A stretch of DNA of 64,000 nt, taken from positions 62,001 through 126,000 of the forward strand of contig DFLU01000006.1 in the NCBI GenBank assembly GCA_002375495.1, read 5' to 3'. This DNA is from Flavobacteriaceae bacterium UBA3611 (lineage in GTDB: Bacteria > Bacteroidota > Bacteroidia > Flavobacteriales > Flavobacteriaceae). Under the pieces are notes generated by a model. It was not told the origin of the DNA. It worked only from the letters and a program-made list of their open reading frames with translations, and ran no database searches. Numbering within the stretch: position 1 is the first letter of the stretch; each line of letters opens with the position of its first letter. This document shows positions 26,204-34,934 of the stretch, in pieces. A program made the translations under genes and the position numbers.

Positions 26204-27322
26204 CTAATTAAGAAGCGAAGCTATTTTATTTTCTAGTGCAGGACCTCTTAAGTTCTTGTCGATAATCACTCCATTTTCGTCTAACAAAAACGTAGCGGGA
26301 ATAGAGCGTACATTATACATCTTTGCGATAGGATCTTGCCAAAACTGTAGATTTGAAACGTGGTACCAGTCCATATTATCATCTTCAATGGCTTGAATCC
26401 ATCGGTCTCTTTGTCCTTGGCGGTCTAGGGACACACTAATGATATTCAGTCCTTTATCGTGGTATTTTTGGTATACATTCACCACATTCGGGTTTTCTCT
26501 TCTACAAGGCTTGCACCAAGAGGCCCAAAAATCGATAATGGTATATTTCCCTAACGCGTCTTTGAGTCCGAGCTCTTGCCCATCGGGAGTTTTCGCTGAA
26601 AATTCAGGTGCTTTTGCTCCAATTTCGGCAGCGCTCATTTCTTCAATAGTTGCCTTAATTTTTGCAACCATAGCAGTTTCTTGTAATTCTGGACTCAATT
26701 TGGCAATAGCATCTTTGGCTTCAATCGCGTTCATTTCTTTGCGATTCATCATTTCAGAAATAAGCATGACCGAGAAAATAGAATTTCCGTTTTCAGCAAT
26801 AAATTTAGACTTGTAAATTTTTTCACGAGTCGATACGTCTGTGTTTTCTTGCTGCAATTGTCTCAGCAAAGCAGCATCATTGTTACGCTGTGCTTCACGA
26901 TATCTAGCAACCACCTGCTCGCGTTGCTTGCCCAATTTTCTAATTTCGTTGGTGAAGGTTCTGTACGAATCGTTTTGCGGACTCCCAGTGACATACGATG
27001 CCTGTACGCTGTCTTTATAGATAACTACCTCTAAGTCTTCATTCTCTGGAAAATATGCTACACTTCCACCTTGTGGCAATGCAAAATAGTTTACCATGCG
27101 CATCTCAGATTTCGGATAAGTGGCCGTAAACTTTCCACCTGTAACCGTAACCGTGTCTATGGCAGCCGGCTGGTTGGTGGTAGGGTTTACTTGGTACACC
27201 GTTAAATTAGTGCCATCTGCCATCCCTTGCGCAGTACCTGTAATGGTAAAATTATCAGCGTCGCCATTATTTTGGCAACCCATTAGAAAAAGAGCCGAAA
27301 GGGCTACAATTAAATACTTCAT
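26204..27322 (-). CDS. TlpA-like thioredoxin-fold lipoprotein with DUF4369-like domain
   Basis: This 372-residue protein has a lipobox LFLMGC (C16). Residues about 25-120 fit the DUF4369 beta domain often found in Bacteroidota redox lipoproteins. A helical linker follows. The thioredoxin domain (about 235-372) has the active site WASWCKPC (C270 and C273) and the cis-proline in RSIPATF (P342). It probably reduces or isomerises disulfides of envelope proteins or assists cytochrome maturation. No cytochrome-maturation genes are adjacent. Confidence 0.9.
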   Translation of the reverse strand: MKYLIVALSALFLMGCQNNGDADNFTITGTAQGMADGTNLTVYQVNPTTNQPAAIDTVTVTGGKFTATYPKSEMRMVNYFALPQGGSVAYFPENEDLEVVIYKDSVQASYVTGSPQNDSYRTFTNEIRKLGKQREQVVARYREAQRNNDAALLRQLQQENTDVSTREKIYKSKFIAENGNSIFSVMLISEMMNRKEMNAIEAKDAIAKLSPELQETAMVAKIKATIEEMSAAEIGAKAPEFSAKTPDGQELGLKDALGKYTIIDFWASWCKPCRRENPNVVNVYQKYHDKGLNIISVSLDRQGQRDRWIQAIEDDNMDWYHVSNLQFWQDPIAKMYNVRSIPATFLLDENGVIIDKNLRGPALENKIASLLN

Positions 27323-27341
27323 AATTTATATATCTTTGCTA

Positions 27342-27349
27342 CAAAAATA
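27342..27349 (-). promoter_or_regulatory. -7 box of the TlpA-like gene
   Basis: TATTTTTG on the minus strand, a perfect TAnnTTTG, lies 19 bases before the ATG at 27322. Confidence 0.5.
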
Positions 27350-27464
27350 AAGGGTTTTTCTTCCGAAAAAAAAACTAAATCACACAATTGTTAATTCTCT
27401 TACAATTTTGGGTTTTCTATTAGAATAATCTATAATTTTACGTTGTAATACGTTGAAAAAGATA

Positions 27465-29837
27465 ATGAAAGAATCAGCTAGGGAGTTTCCCTTAGACATA
27501 AAAATTAGCTTTAAGGCATTGTTCGATAAATATCGGGAGAATGCCGATAAGGGCTCTGCTTTTCAGAAGAAAAGGGCTAAAACCGTTCTACAAGTGGCCG
27601 AAGAACACCCCATCTTGTCTGAAGGGTTCACCACCGATGCCGAAATTGCAGAATTGAAACCACAGATCGATCTTGTGTTGGAAGATATTTTTCCGTCGGT
27701 ATTACAGACCAACGAGATAAAAATCGCCGGAGCACCATTTCAATCGAAACCCTTTAAAACCTCAGCGCGTTACGACGCTATTAAAGCGAATGCAGACAGC
27801 ACTTACGAGATTCAGTTGTCTGATATGAGTGACGACGAGTTCTACATTCTAGGCTGTAGCTTGATTCTTCGAAGTTTTTACGGGTACAATATCGATTTCA
27901 GGCGACCGTATTTTTATGATATCCCTGATGCGAATGGCGTAGTGAAGTCGTATAAAGTACTTTACAATGGTGACTTCGGAATTATTGAAAAGACCAAAGA
28001 TTCTATTGAAATCACCAAAGAAGATGTTTCAGAATTACTAGATAACTCCCATAACATTTCACTGTGGAAAGAAAAGTTTCCGCCGAACTCATGGAAATTC
28101 TACGGTTTTGTAATTGCAAATATGTACGACGCCACTGCCGATGTGTCTATTTCAAACTTTAAAACTAGTTTACTTTCTAACGAAAACGACTACGATAATT
28201 TTGTTGATGAGTTTGAAACCATCTTAAAGTCGCTGTACGGAATACAAGATTTGGAAGTTGGCTTTACGATGTTCGACGAGGAGAATGATTTGCTCGAGAG
28301 CCCGTCGCACGGCCCTAAAAGTTATCTTCTGAACGGGAAATCGAAAGAGAAATGTACTACTACACTCTGTGAAGCTTCTCATTACACTTTATTTAAACAA
28401 AAACAATTTTACTGTATTTCTGACGTGCCAAAATTTGCTGCCCTTCACGACAAGAATGTGTTGTACAAAAAGCTGCGAAAGCAAGAAGTTGGCAGTGCTA
28501 TTATAGTTCCTGTGGTAGATAATGATGAATTGTACGGTATCCTTGAGATTGTTTCAAAAACACCGCAGGCGCTCAATTCTATAAATGCAAACAAATTGCA
28601 CGATATACTGCCCAATCTGGTCGATTCTGTAAAGCGTTCGAAAGAGAAAAAAGAGAACGATATCGAATTGATGATACAGGAGGAGTGTACGTCTATACAC
28701 GCAAGTGTTCATTGGAAATTCAGAAAAGAAGCACAACGTGTGATTAAAGCACAAGAAGCTGGCAATCAGGCGTATTTCCGTGAAATTATCTTTGAAGATG
28801 TATATCCGTTGTACGGACAGATAGATATTAAAGGCTCTTCTGAAGCCCGTAACAATGCTACCAAACTAGATTTGGTGTTGCAATTGCAGCATGTACAGAA
28901 AATCATTAAAAAAATTCATATTTCCGAAGAACTTCCCATCTATGAGCAAATCGAGTTTCGAATCAGTACTTTTTTAGATGAAATTCAAGAGGAAGAGCTG
29001 CAGGTAAATACCGAAAGGCATGTACTTCAATTCTTGAAGTATGAAATCATTCCACTTTTTAGTCATCTTTCAAAAAAGAACGATGCCTTAAAAACCTTAG
29101 TAAAAGAGTATAACGAACTTGTAGATAGTACGTCGGGCTTGGTGTATCAACACCGAAAAGATTATGACGAGTCGGTTACGCTTATCAATAAACGAATGGC
29201 CGCTATCATAGACCGCAAGCAACGGGACGCACAGCTCATGTATCCGCATTATTTTGAGCGTTTTAAAACAGATGGGGTAGAGCATAACCTTTATATTGGC
29301 GAATCGATTACCAAGACTAAGAGCTTTCATAAAATATACCTCTATAATCTGAGATTGTGGCAATTGCAGGTCATGTGTGAAATGGAAAATCAATTTTATA
29401 AGTTGAAGAGTAATTTACCCATTCCGCTAGACGCTGCCTCTATGATTTTAGCTTTTAATTCGCCGTTGGCATTGCGTTTTAGGATGGATGAAAAGCGATT
29501 TGATGTAGACGGAACCTACAATGCGCGCTACGAGGTTGTAAAAAAGCGAGTTGATAAAGCTTCTGTAAAAGGTACAGACCAACGTATTACGCAGGCGGGT
29601 AAAATTTCGATTATCTATTCCCAAGATGAAGATGAGCGCGAATACCTAAAATATATTGCTTTTCTCCAGAGTAAAAAATTACTCGATACCGATGTAGAGC
29701 TTTTAGAAGTTGAAGATTTACAAGGCGTTACAGGTCTAAAGGCAATTAGGGTAAGTGTGCTGTATTCAGGTATGTCTAAAGACGACCCCAAAGAATATTA
29801 CACCTACGAAGACCTGATCACACAAATCAATAATTAA
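27465..29837 (+). CDS. Large uncharacterised protein with a GAF-like domain
   Basis: This 790-residue protein is predicted to be cytoplasmic: no signal peptide or membrane span is seen. The ATG at 27465 is preferred to a TTG at 27453. A central segment (about residues 235-400) has the look of a GAF domain, with FYCISDVPKF, VGSAIIVPVVDNDELYGILEIVS and a preceding regulatory helix. The remaining parts, including the long helical C-terminal half (about 400-790), match nothing I recognise. No kinase, cyclase or DNA-binding motif is visible. Its stop overlaps that of the convergent HD gene by 3 bp. It may be a signalling scaffold conserved in the family; function unknown. Confidence 0.7.
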   Translation: MKESAREFPLDIKISFKALFDKYRENADKGSAFQKKRAKTVLQVAEEHPILSEGFTTDAEIAELKPQIDLVLEDIFPSVLQTNEIKIAGAPFQSKPFKTSARYDAIKANADSTYEIQLSDMSDDEFYILGCSLILRSFYGYNIDFRRPYFYDIPDANGVVKSYKVLYNGDFGIIEKTKDSIEITKEDVSELLDNSHNISLWKEKFPPNSWKFYGFVIANMYDATADVSISNFKTSLLSNENDYDNFVDEFETILKSLYGIQDLEVGFTMFDEENDLLESPSHGPKSYLLNGKSKEKCTTTLCEASHYTLFKQKQFYCISDVPKFAALHDKNVLYKKLRKQEVGSAIIVPVVDNDELYGILEIVSKTPQALNSINANKLHDILPNLVDSVKRSKEKKENDIELMIQEECTSIHASVHWKFRKEAQRVIKAQEAGNQAYFREIIFEDVYPLYGQIDIKGSSEARNNATKLDLVLQLQHVQKIIKKIHISEELPIYEQIEFRISTFLDEIQEEELQVNTERHVLQFLKYEIIPLFSHLSKKNDALKTLVKEYNELVDSTSGLVYQHRKDYDESVTLINKRMAAIIDRKQRDAQLMYPHYFERFKTDGVEHNLYIGESITKTKSFHKIYLYNLRLWQLQVMCEMENQFYKLKSNLPIPLDAASMILAFNSPLALRFRMDEKRFDVDGTYNARYEVVKKRVDKASVKGTDQRITQAGKISIIYSQDEDEREYLKYIAFLQSKKLLDTDVELLEVEDLQGVTGLKAIRVSVLYSGMSKDDPKEYYTYEDLITQINN

Positions 29838-31060
29838 GAATTCGGAACGATATTATTGGTCACCTGTTCTACTTCTACAGGGTCGAATACGTAAAACGAC
29901 ACCCCAAAAGCAATGATAGAGATGATGATTCCTATCACAAAAATGGTGTAGGTCCATCGCAGGATACGATACTTTCTATCCAACACTTTCCCTAAAAAGT
30001 AAAGGTCTTTTGTAAGCGAAGAATACACATAATCCCGATCTTTTAATAACTCGTCTATCGCCCATTGGTATTGCGAAAGTTCCATTCTGTGGAAATTTCC
30101 GAAGAAGGTCAAGTTCACACTTTTGTTCTTCACATCTTCTTTGGTAAACTCACCACGGGTTACATTAGGGCGCGTAGCGATTACAGCAAGCACCATAGTG
30201 ACGGTGCTCGAAACCACAAAAATAGCCGAGGGAAGTACCAAATAAGGGTTAGAGTCTAATTTAGAAAGCAAGTTTGAAAGCACCAACGATATAATGATGG
30301 CATTTACAGAAAGTAAGATGTTTGCCTTGGTATCGGCAATATCACTTAATTTAATGTGATTACGAAGCGCGGTACGGTAAAAAGTCTGGATGCCCCGTTC
30401 TGGGCTGGCATCTTTATACTTTGCTTTAAGTTGCGCCTTCATTTCTTCTTTCTTGCGCCTCTTTTTTGCTTTCTTCCGGTCTTTTAGCAAACTAGCAAGA
30501 TTGTCCTCTTTTACTCTTTGCCAATTTTTTAAGGCATAATCGCTATAGTATTGGTGTTTATCAGAAAGGACTAGGATATTTTCTTCACGCCACTCTACGG
30601 CTGTATATTCTTTAACCCCTTGTAATTTCAGTTCCTGACGTAAAAACTCGCTGGCTTCTTTAAAATAGTCTTTCCCAAAATGGGAGGCGTCTGCATCGCG
30701 AATCATTTCTTCTAGCGCATTGTTTGGCGTGTCCTTAAATTTGGTAGCCATGATGCATTTTTTCACGCCTTCAATAATTTCTTCGGAAACTCCCTGTTCT
30801 TCTAAAAATTTAGTGGCAATTTTCACACTTTCTTCTTCGTGGCCCTCTCGCGTATGAATATATCCGGTGTCATGCAAAAGTGCGGCCAGCCGAAGCACCG
30901 TGGCATCAGTATCTGAGACCTCCGAATTTTCAATAATCTCATTGATACTTTTGTAAACACGTTTTGAGTGTGTATAATTATGGTAAGTGAATGTATTGGG
31001 CAGTTTTTCTTTAAAAAGGTGTAAGATAAAGTCGTCTGCAGCCTGTACAATGTCGCTCAT
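29834..31060 (-). CDS. HD-domain protein fused to a PycTM/DUF5706-like membrane domain
   Basis: This 408-residue protein begins MSDIVQAADDFILHLF. An N-terminal HD phosphohydrolase domain has H31, the pair H63-D64 in LLHDTGY, and D122 in RDADASHFG. A very basic linker follows (about residues 195-220). The C-terminal part begins RNHIKLSDIADTKANILLS, the signature of the DUF5706 membrane domain that also forms the effector of Pycsar anti-phage systems, and has three to four spans. No cyclase gene is adjacent, so a housekeeping nucleotide-signalling role is at least as likely as defence. The start at 31060 is chosen over a much longer frame at 31135. It overlaps the convergent GAF gene. Confidence 0.85.
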   Translation of the reverse strand: MSDIVQAADDFILHLFKEKLPNTFTYHNYTHSKRVYKSINEIIENSEVSDTDATVLRLAALLHDTGYIHTREGHEEESVKIATKFLEEQGVSEEIIEGVKKCIMATKFKDTPNNALEEMIRDADASHFGKDYFKEASEFLRQELKLQGVKEYTAVEWREENILVLSDKHQYYSDYALKNWQRVKEDNLASLLKDRKKAKKRRKKEEMKAQLKAKYKDASPERGIQTFYRTALRNHIKLSDIADTKANILLSVNAIIISLVLSNLLSKLDSNPYLVLPSAIFVVSSTVTMVLAVIATRPNVTRGEFTKEDVKNKSVNLTFFGNFHRMELSQYQWAIDELLKDRDYVYSSLTKDLYFLGKVLDRKYRILRWTYTIFVIGIIISIIAFGVSFYVFDPVEVEQVTNNIVPNS

Positions 31061-31199
31061 AGGGTTGGGATTAAGGGTACAAATTACTAAAAATATGCAT
31101 CTCTCTAAATTCAATGCAGCTAAAATTAACAGCATTATAACTTTTTAATCGCACCATAATTGCAACCTTTGAATAATAAAAACAGAAAGCAAAAACCGA

Positions 31200-34100
31200 A
31201 TGCGGTTACGATTACTTCCCTTTTATTTTATATGCTGTGCGCTCGTTATTGGTTGTGCTACCTATAAGCCCCAATACCGAGAACTGTCAGAAACCTATTC
31301 GTATCCCACAGATAAAACTATAGAACGCACTTTTTATCTGGTGGGTGATGCAGGAAAATCGCCTATGGGCGGTATGAGCGATGCATTGACCATCTTTCAA
31401 AAATATATTAAAGACAAAGACACCGAAGGTGATTACGCGATATTTTTGGGAGATAATATTTATCCCGATGGACTTCCTCCAGAGGGTGATCCTGATAGAG
31501 CACATGCGGCCTATATGCTAGATGCACAGGTACAATCGGTAGCTAACTTTCAAGGTGAAACATTTTTTATTCCTGGAAACCATGACTGGTATAGCAATGG
31601 CTTAGAGGGTCTGCGCAGAGAAGAATTGTACTTAAAGAATCTCGCAGATGGTAAAGAATTGCTCCAGCCAACCAATGGCTGCCCACTTACAAGTATGGAT
31701 ATTTCAGAGAATATCCAGCTTATCATGATCGATTCGCAGTGGTACCTCGAAGATTGGAACATCCATCCGTCTATCAATGAAAATTGCGACATTAAAACCC
31801 GGGAGAAATTTTTTATCGAACTCGAACTTGAACTTGAAAAAAATAAAAATAAAACCATCGTATTTGCAATGCACCACCCAATGTTTACCAATGGGACCCA
31901 TGGCGGATTTTTTGGTGCAGAAAAACATTTATATCCTACACAACGTAAAATACCACTCGTGGGTTTGGCTTCTTTAGTGGCACAAATTAGGGCACAAGGT
32001 GGTGTTTCGGTACAAGACCGTTACAACGAACTTTCTAATAAATTCATGAATAAACTGGCTCTTGTCGCTAAGAAGCATGGAAAATTGGTCTTTGCCTCAG
32101 GCCATGAGCATACCTTACAGCATGTAGAAGAAGACGGTCTAGTACAAATCCTTTCAGGCTCAGGTGCGAAAAATGGCTTTGCTGCCTTGGGTAAATCAGG
32201 GCTTTTTAGCTATGGCGGACAAGGATTTGCGGTGTATGATGTGTTTACCGATGGGTCTTCATATGTTCGTTATTATGGCGTTGACCAAAATATGGAACCC
32301 AGCCTTTTGTTTGAAAAAGAAGTGTTTAAGCCAAAAAAGACCTTCGACATAGCTGGAATTCCAATTACCTATCCAGAAACGATTAAAACACCCATTTACA
32401 AGCAGGATAGCATCCGGGAGGCACTCTTTTTTAAGACGGTTTGGGGAAGAAAATACAAAGACGCCTATGCAACACCCATTACTGCAAAAGTGGCTATTTT
32501 AGATTCGCTATACGGTGGTCTCAGTGTGGTGCGCGAAAACAATACCAAAGACTATAAAAGTCTATTGCTTAAAGATACCTTTGGAAATCTTTATAACATG
32601 AGGGCGCTCACAAAACAAGCGCTACGTTATTTCGAAGATGGTGAAGTATCCACCAACCAAAACCCCTCTGTTCCTGTTTCAGAAAAACAACAAGATTCAG
32701 ATTTTGAAACTCCAGATACGTACGGTTCTGAGTTTTACACCGCTTCACACCCGTATGCAGCAATGGCGGTGCCTACCTTAGCAGATAGTATCAACATTTT
32801 TAACAACAAACCCAATTTGGTGTATGTGCCCAAACAAAGGGCGCTAAAAGATTATAATTCAGACTACGGAGATGAGTTGTATTATATTTCCGTAGCACCT
32901 TCAGAAAACAATGAGGGAGACCGCATTTTTCAGTACGCCCGCGATATTGAAACCACAGACGACATCCTACTTAAACTTCGGAAGGGAGGAAAGGTGCGTA
33001 TTGATGAAGAAACATATATAAAATCGAGACTCTTTGATATGCTCATTGGCGACTGGGACCGTGAGCCAGACCACTGGCGGTGGGCGCTGTATTATTCAAA
33101 AGGAAAAGACAGTGTGTATGTGCCAATTGCTAGAAATAGAGACGATGCCTTTGCAAGTTTGGATGGTGATATTTTAGACGCGGCCCGTTCTATCTTCGGA
33201 AGCAGTAACCTACGGCATGTGTATACTGAAAATTTAACCGATTTTAAATGGTTTAATGAAGAAGGAATCATCTTAGACCGAGCACTATTACAACGCACCA
33301 CAGAGAGCCAGTGGAAGTTTGTCGCCAACCAAATACAAACACAACTTAGCGATACGGTGATTGACCTTGCTTTTCAGAATGTACCTATTGAAACAAGGGG
33401 CGAAACCTTAGATGAAGTAATAAAAATACTAAAAGCCAGACGGGATAACTTAGTTTCGATTGCTGAAGCTTATTATGCTTATTTCAACAAGCTTAGAACC
33501 GTAGCGGGTACCGATGGGCGAAACTATTTTGAAATCGACCGAATGCCCAATGGCGATGTACAAATTCGCGAATTCAATAACAATGGTGGTAGTAAAGGTT
33601 CGTTGGAAAAGGAACTTACCTTTAAAAAGGGAAAGACCGATCAAATTTGGGTGTATGGCTTACACGGTGATGATGTCTTTGAAGCAGAGGGAAGTGGCAA
33701 AAGCGGTATATTAGTCCGCCTCATTGGCGGGCATGGCAACGATTCCTATTCGATAAAAAATGGAAAGCGCATTCGCATTTATGACCATAAGAGTAACCCC
33801 AATACGGTCGTTTCAAAAGGGGGCGCAGTGGTTCGATTCACCGATTTATATACTTTAAATACGTTCGATTACCGAAAGCAAGTTAGCCGCGATGGAAGTT
33901 TTGTAGCCTCTACGGGCTACAATCCAGATGATGGTGCGCGTGTCGGACTCCAATATACTTCTGAGATGAACGGGTTTAGTCGAAATCCGTTCTCGAGACG
34001 ACACCGATTTAATGCAGGCTATTATTTTGATACTTCTAGTTTTGATGTGGGGTATCAAGGCGAAATAGCGAATCTCTATAAAACATTAAACCTTAGTTTT

Positions 34101-34925
34101 GGCGCCACCATTACGAGTCCGAATTACATCTTTAACTATTTTGGCTACGGAAATGAAACCCCGAATCCACAAAATGACTTGGGGTACGATGCCAATAGGG
34201 TAGAGGTACAAACGGTAAGTGGAAATTTAGGCTTACTGCGAAACTCGTATTTTGGTAGCTTTTTTAAGCTACAGGCTAGATTTGAAGGCATGACGGTGAA
34301 CAGTCCGATTACAGGGCAAGTGAATTCAGAAAATACCGCTGCGCTCGAAACTACGAATATTTACGGAACCATAGAAGGAATATACAGCTACCGAAGTTTT
34401 GACGATGCGCGAAACCCTGCCCGTGGAATGCTCTTTGACCTCAACCTGGGTATCACCGATAATTTCGACAATTTTGAACGCTTCTTCGGATTTCTAAACA
34501 CACGGTTAGGATTCTACAACAGTCTGACCCAAAACGAGAAATTAGTGCTAAAAACAAACGTGCAAGGGCAATTCAATTTTGGGAACAAATTCGATTTCCA
34601 CCAAGCTGTAACCTTGGGCGGCTCGAATGGCCTTCGCGGATTTAGACAAGAGCGTTTTGCAGGTAAGTCAAGTCTTGTGGGGAGTGCAGATATACGATAT
34701 GGTTTTGATGAATTCAGAATAGAACTTTTCCCGATGCAAATAGGAGTCTATGTTGGAGGAGATCTGGGTAGAGTTTGGATTCCAACTGGAAACTCTGAAC
34801 GTTGGCATAATTCGTATGGCGGTGGATTGTGGATGAACGGAAGGGGCGGATTTAATGCCACTGCAAGTTTGTTCCATTCTACAGAAGAAACTCGATTCGT
34901 ATTTGGCCTCGGGTTCGGATTTTAA
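31200..34925 (+). CDS. Metallophosphatase-Omp85 barrel fusion lipoprotein, copy 1 (active site intact)
   Basis: This 1,241-residue lipoprotein has a lipobox LVIGC (C19). Residues about 40-330 are a calcineurin-like metallophosphatase with all usual motifs: VGDAG (D50), LGDN (84-86), GNHDW (126-130), AMHHP (H225-H226) and GHEH (H302, H304). A middle region (about 400-880) of unknown type holds LIGDWDREPDHWRWA near residue 615 and DGRNYFEIDRMPNGD-type beta repeats. The C-terminal part (about 880-1241) is a beta-barrel with NGLRGFRQERF, the RGF motif of the Omp85/TamA surface-antigen family. The enzyme would sit at the outer membrane. Its substrate is unknown. Copy 2 follows after 9 bp. Confidence 0.88.
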   Translation: MRLRLLPFYFICCALVIGCATYKPQYRELSETYSYPTDKTIERTFYLVGDAGKSPMGGMSDALTIFQKYIKDKDTEGDYAIFLGDNIYPDGLPPEGDPDRAHAAYMLDAQVQSVANFQGETFFIPGNHDWYSNGLEGLRREELYLKNLADGKELLQPTNGCPLTSMDISENIQLIMIDSQWYLEDWNIHPSINENCDIKTREKFFIELELELEKNKNKTIVFAMHHPMFTNGTHGGFFGAEKHLYPTQRKIPLVGLASLVAQIRAQGGVSVQDRYNELSNKFMNKLALVAKKHGKLVFASGHEHTLQHVEEDGLVQILSGSGAKNGFAALGKSGLFSYGGQGFAVYDVFTDGSSYVRYYGVDQNMEPSLLFEKEVFKPKKTFDIAGIPITYPETIKTPIYKQDSIREALFFKTVWGRKYKDAYATPITAKVAILDSLYGGLSVVRENNTKDYKSLLLKDTFGNLYNMRALTKQALRYFEDGEVSTNQNPSVPVSEKQQDSDFETPDTYGSEFYTASHPYAAMAVPTLADSINIFNNKPNLVYVPKQRALKDYNSDYGDELYYISVAPSENNEGDRIFQYARDIETTDDILLKLRKGGKVRIDEETYIKSRLFDMLIGDWDREPDHWRWALYYSKGKDSVYVPIARNRDDAFASLDGDILDAARSIFGSSNLRHVYTENLTDFKWFNEEGIILDRALLQRTTESQWKFVANQIQTQLSDTVIDLAFQNVPIETRGETLDEVIKILKARRDNLVSIAEAYYAYFNKLRTVAGTDGRNYFEIDRMPNGDVQIREFNNNGGSKGSLEKELTFKKGKTDQIWVYGLHGDDVFEAEGSGKSGILVRLIGGHGNDSYSIKNGKRIRIYDHKSNPNTVVSKGGAVVRFTDLYTLNTFDYRKQVSRDGSFVASTGYNPDDGARVGLQYTSEMNGFSRNPFSRRHRFNAGYYFDTSSFDVGYQGEIANLYKTLNLSFGATITSPNYIFNYFGYGNETPNPQNDLGYDANRVEVQTVSGNLGLLRNSYFGSFFKLQARFEGMTVNSPITGQVNSENTAALETTNIYGTIEGIYSYRSFDDARNPARGMLFDLNLGITDNFDNFERFFGFLNTRLGFYNSLTQNEKLVLKTNVQGQFNFGNKFDFHQAVTLGGSNGLRGFRQERFAGKSSLVGSADIRYGFDEFRIELFPMQIGVYVGGDLGRVWIPTGNSERWHNSYGGGLWMNGRGGFNATASLFHSTEETRFVFGLGFGF

Positions 34926-34934
34926 AAAGAAAAT

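Noticed and set aside
29834..31060. A complete Pycsar anti-phage system
   Set aside because: The effector-type membrane domain is present, but no adjacent cyclase or other defence gene was found, and the neighbours look like core genes.
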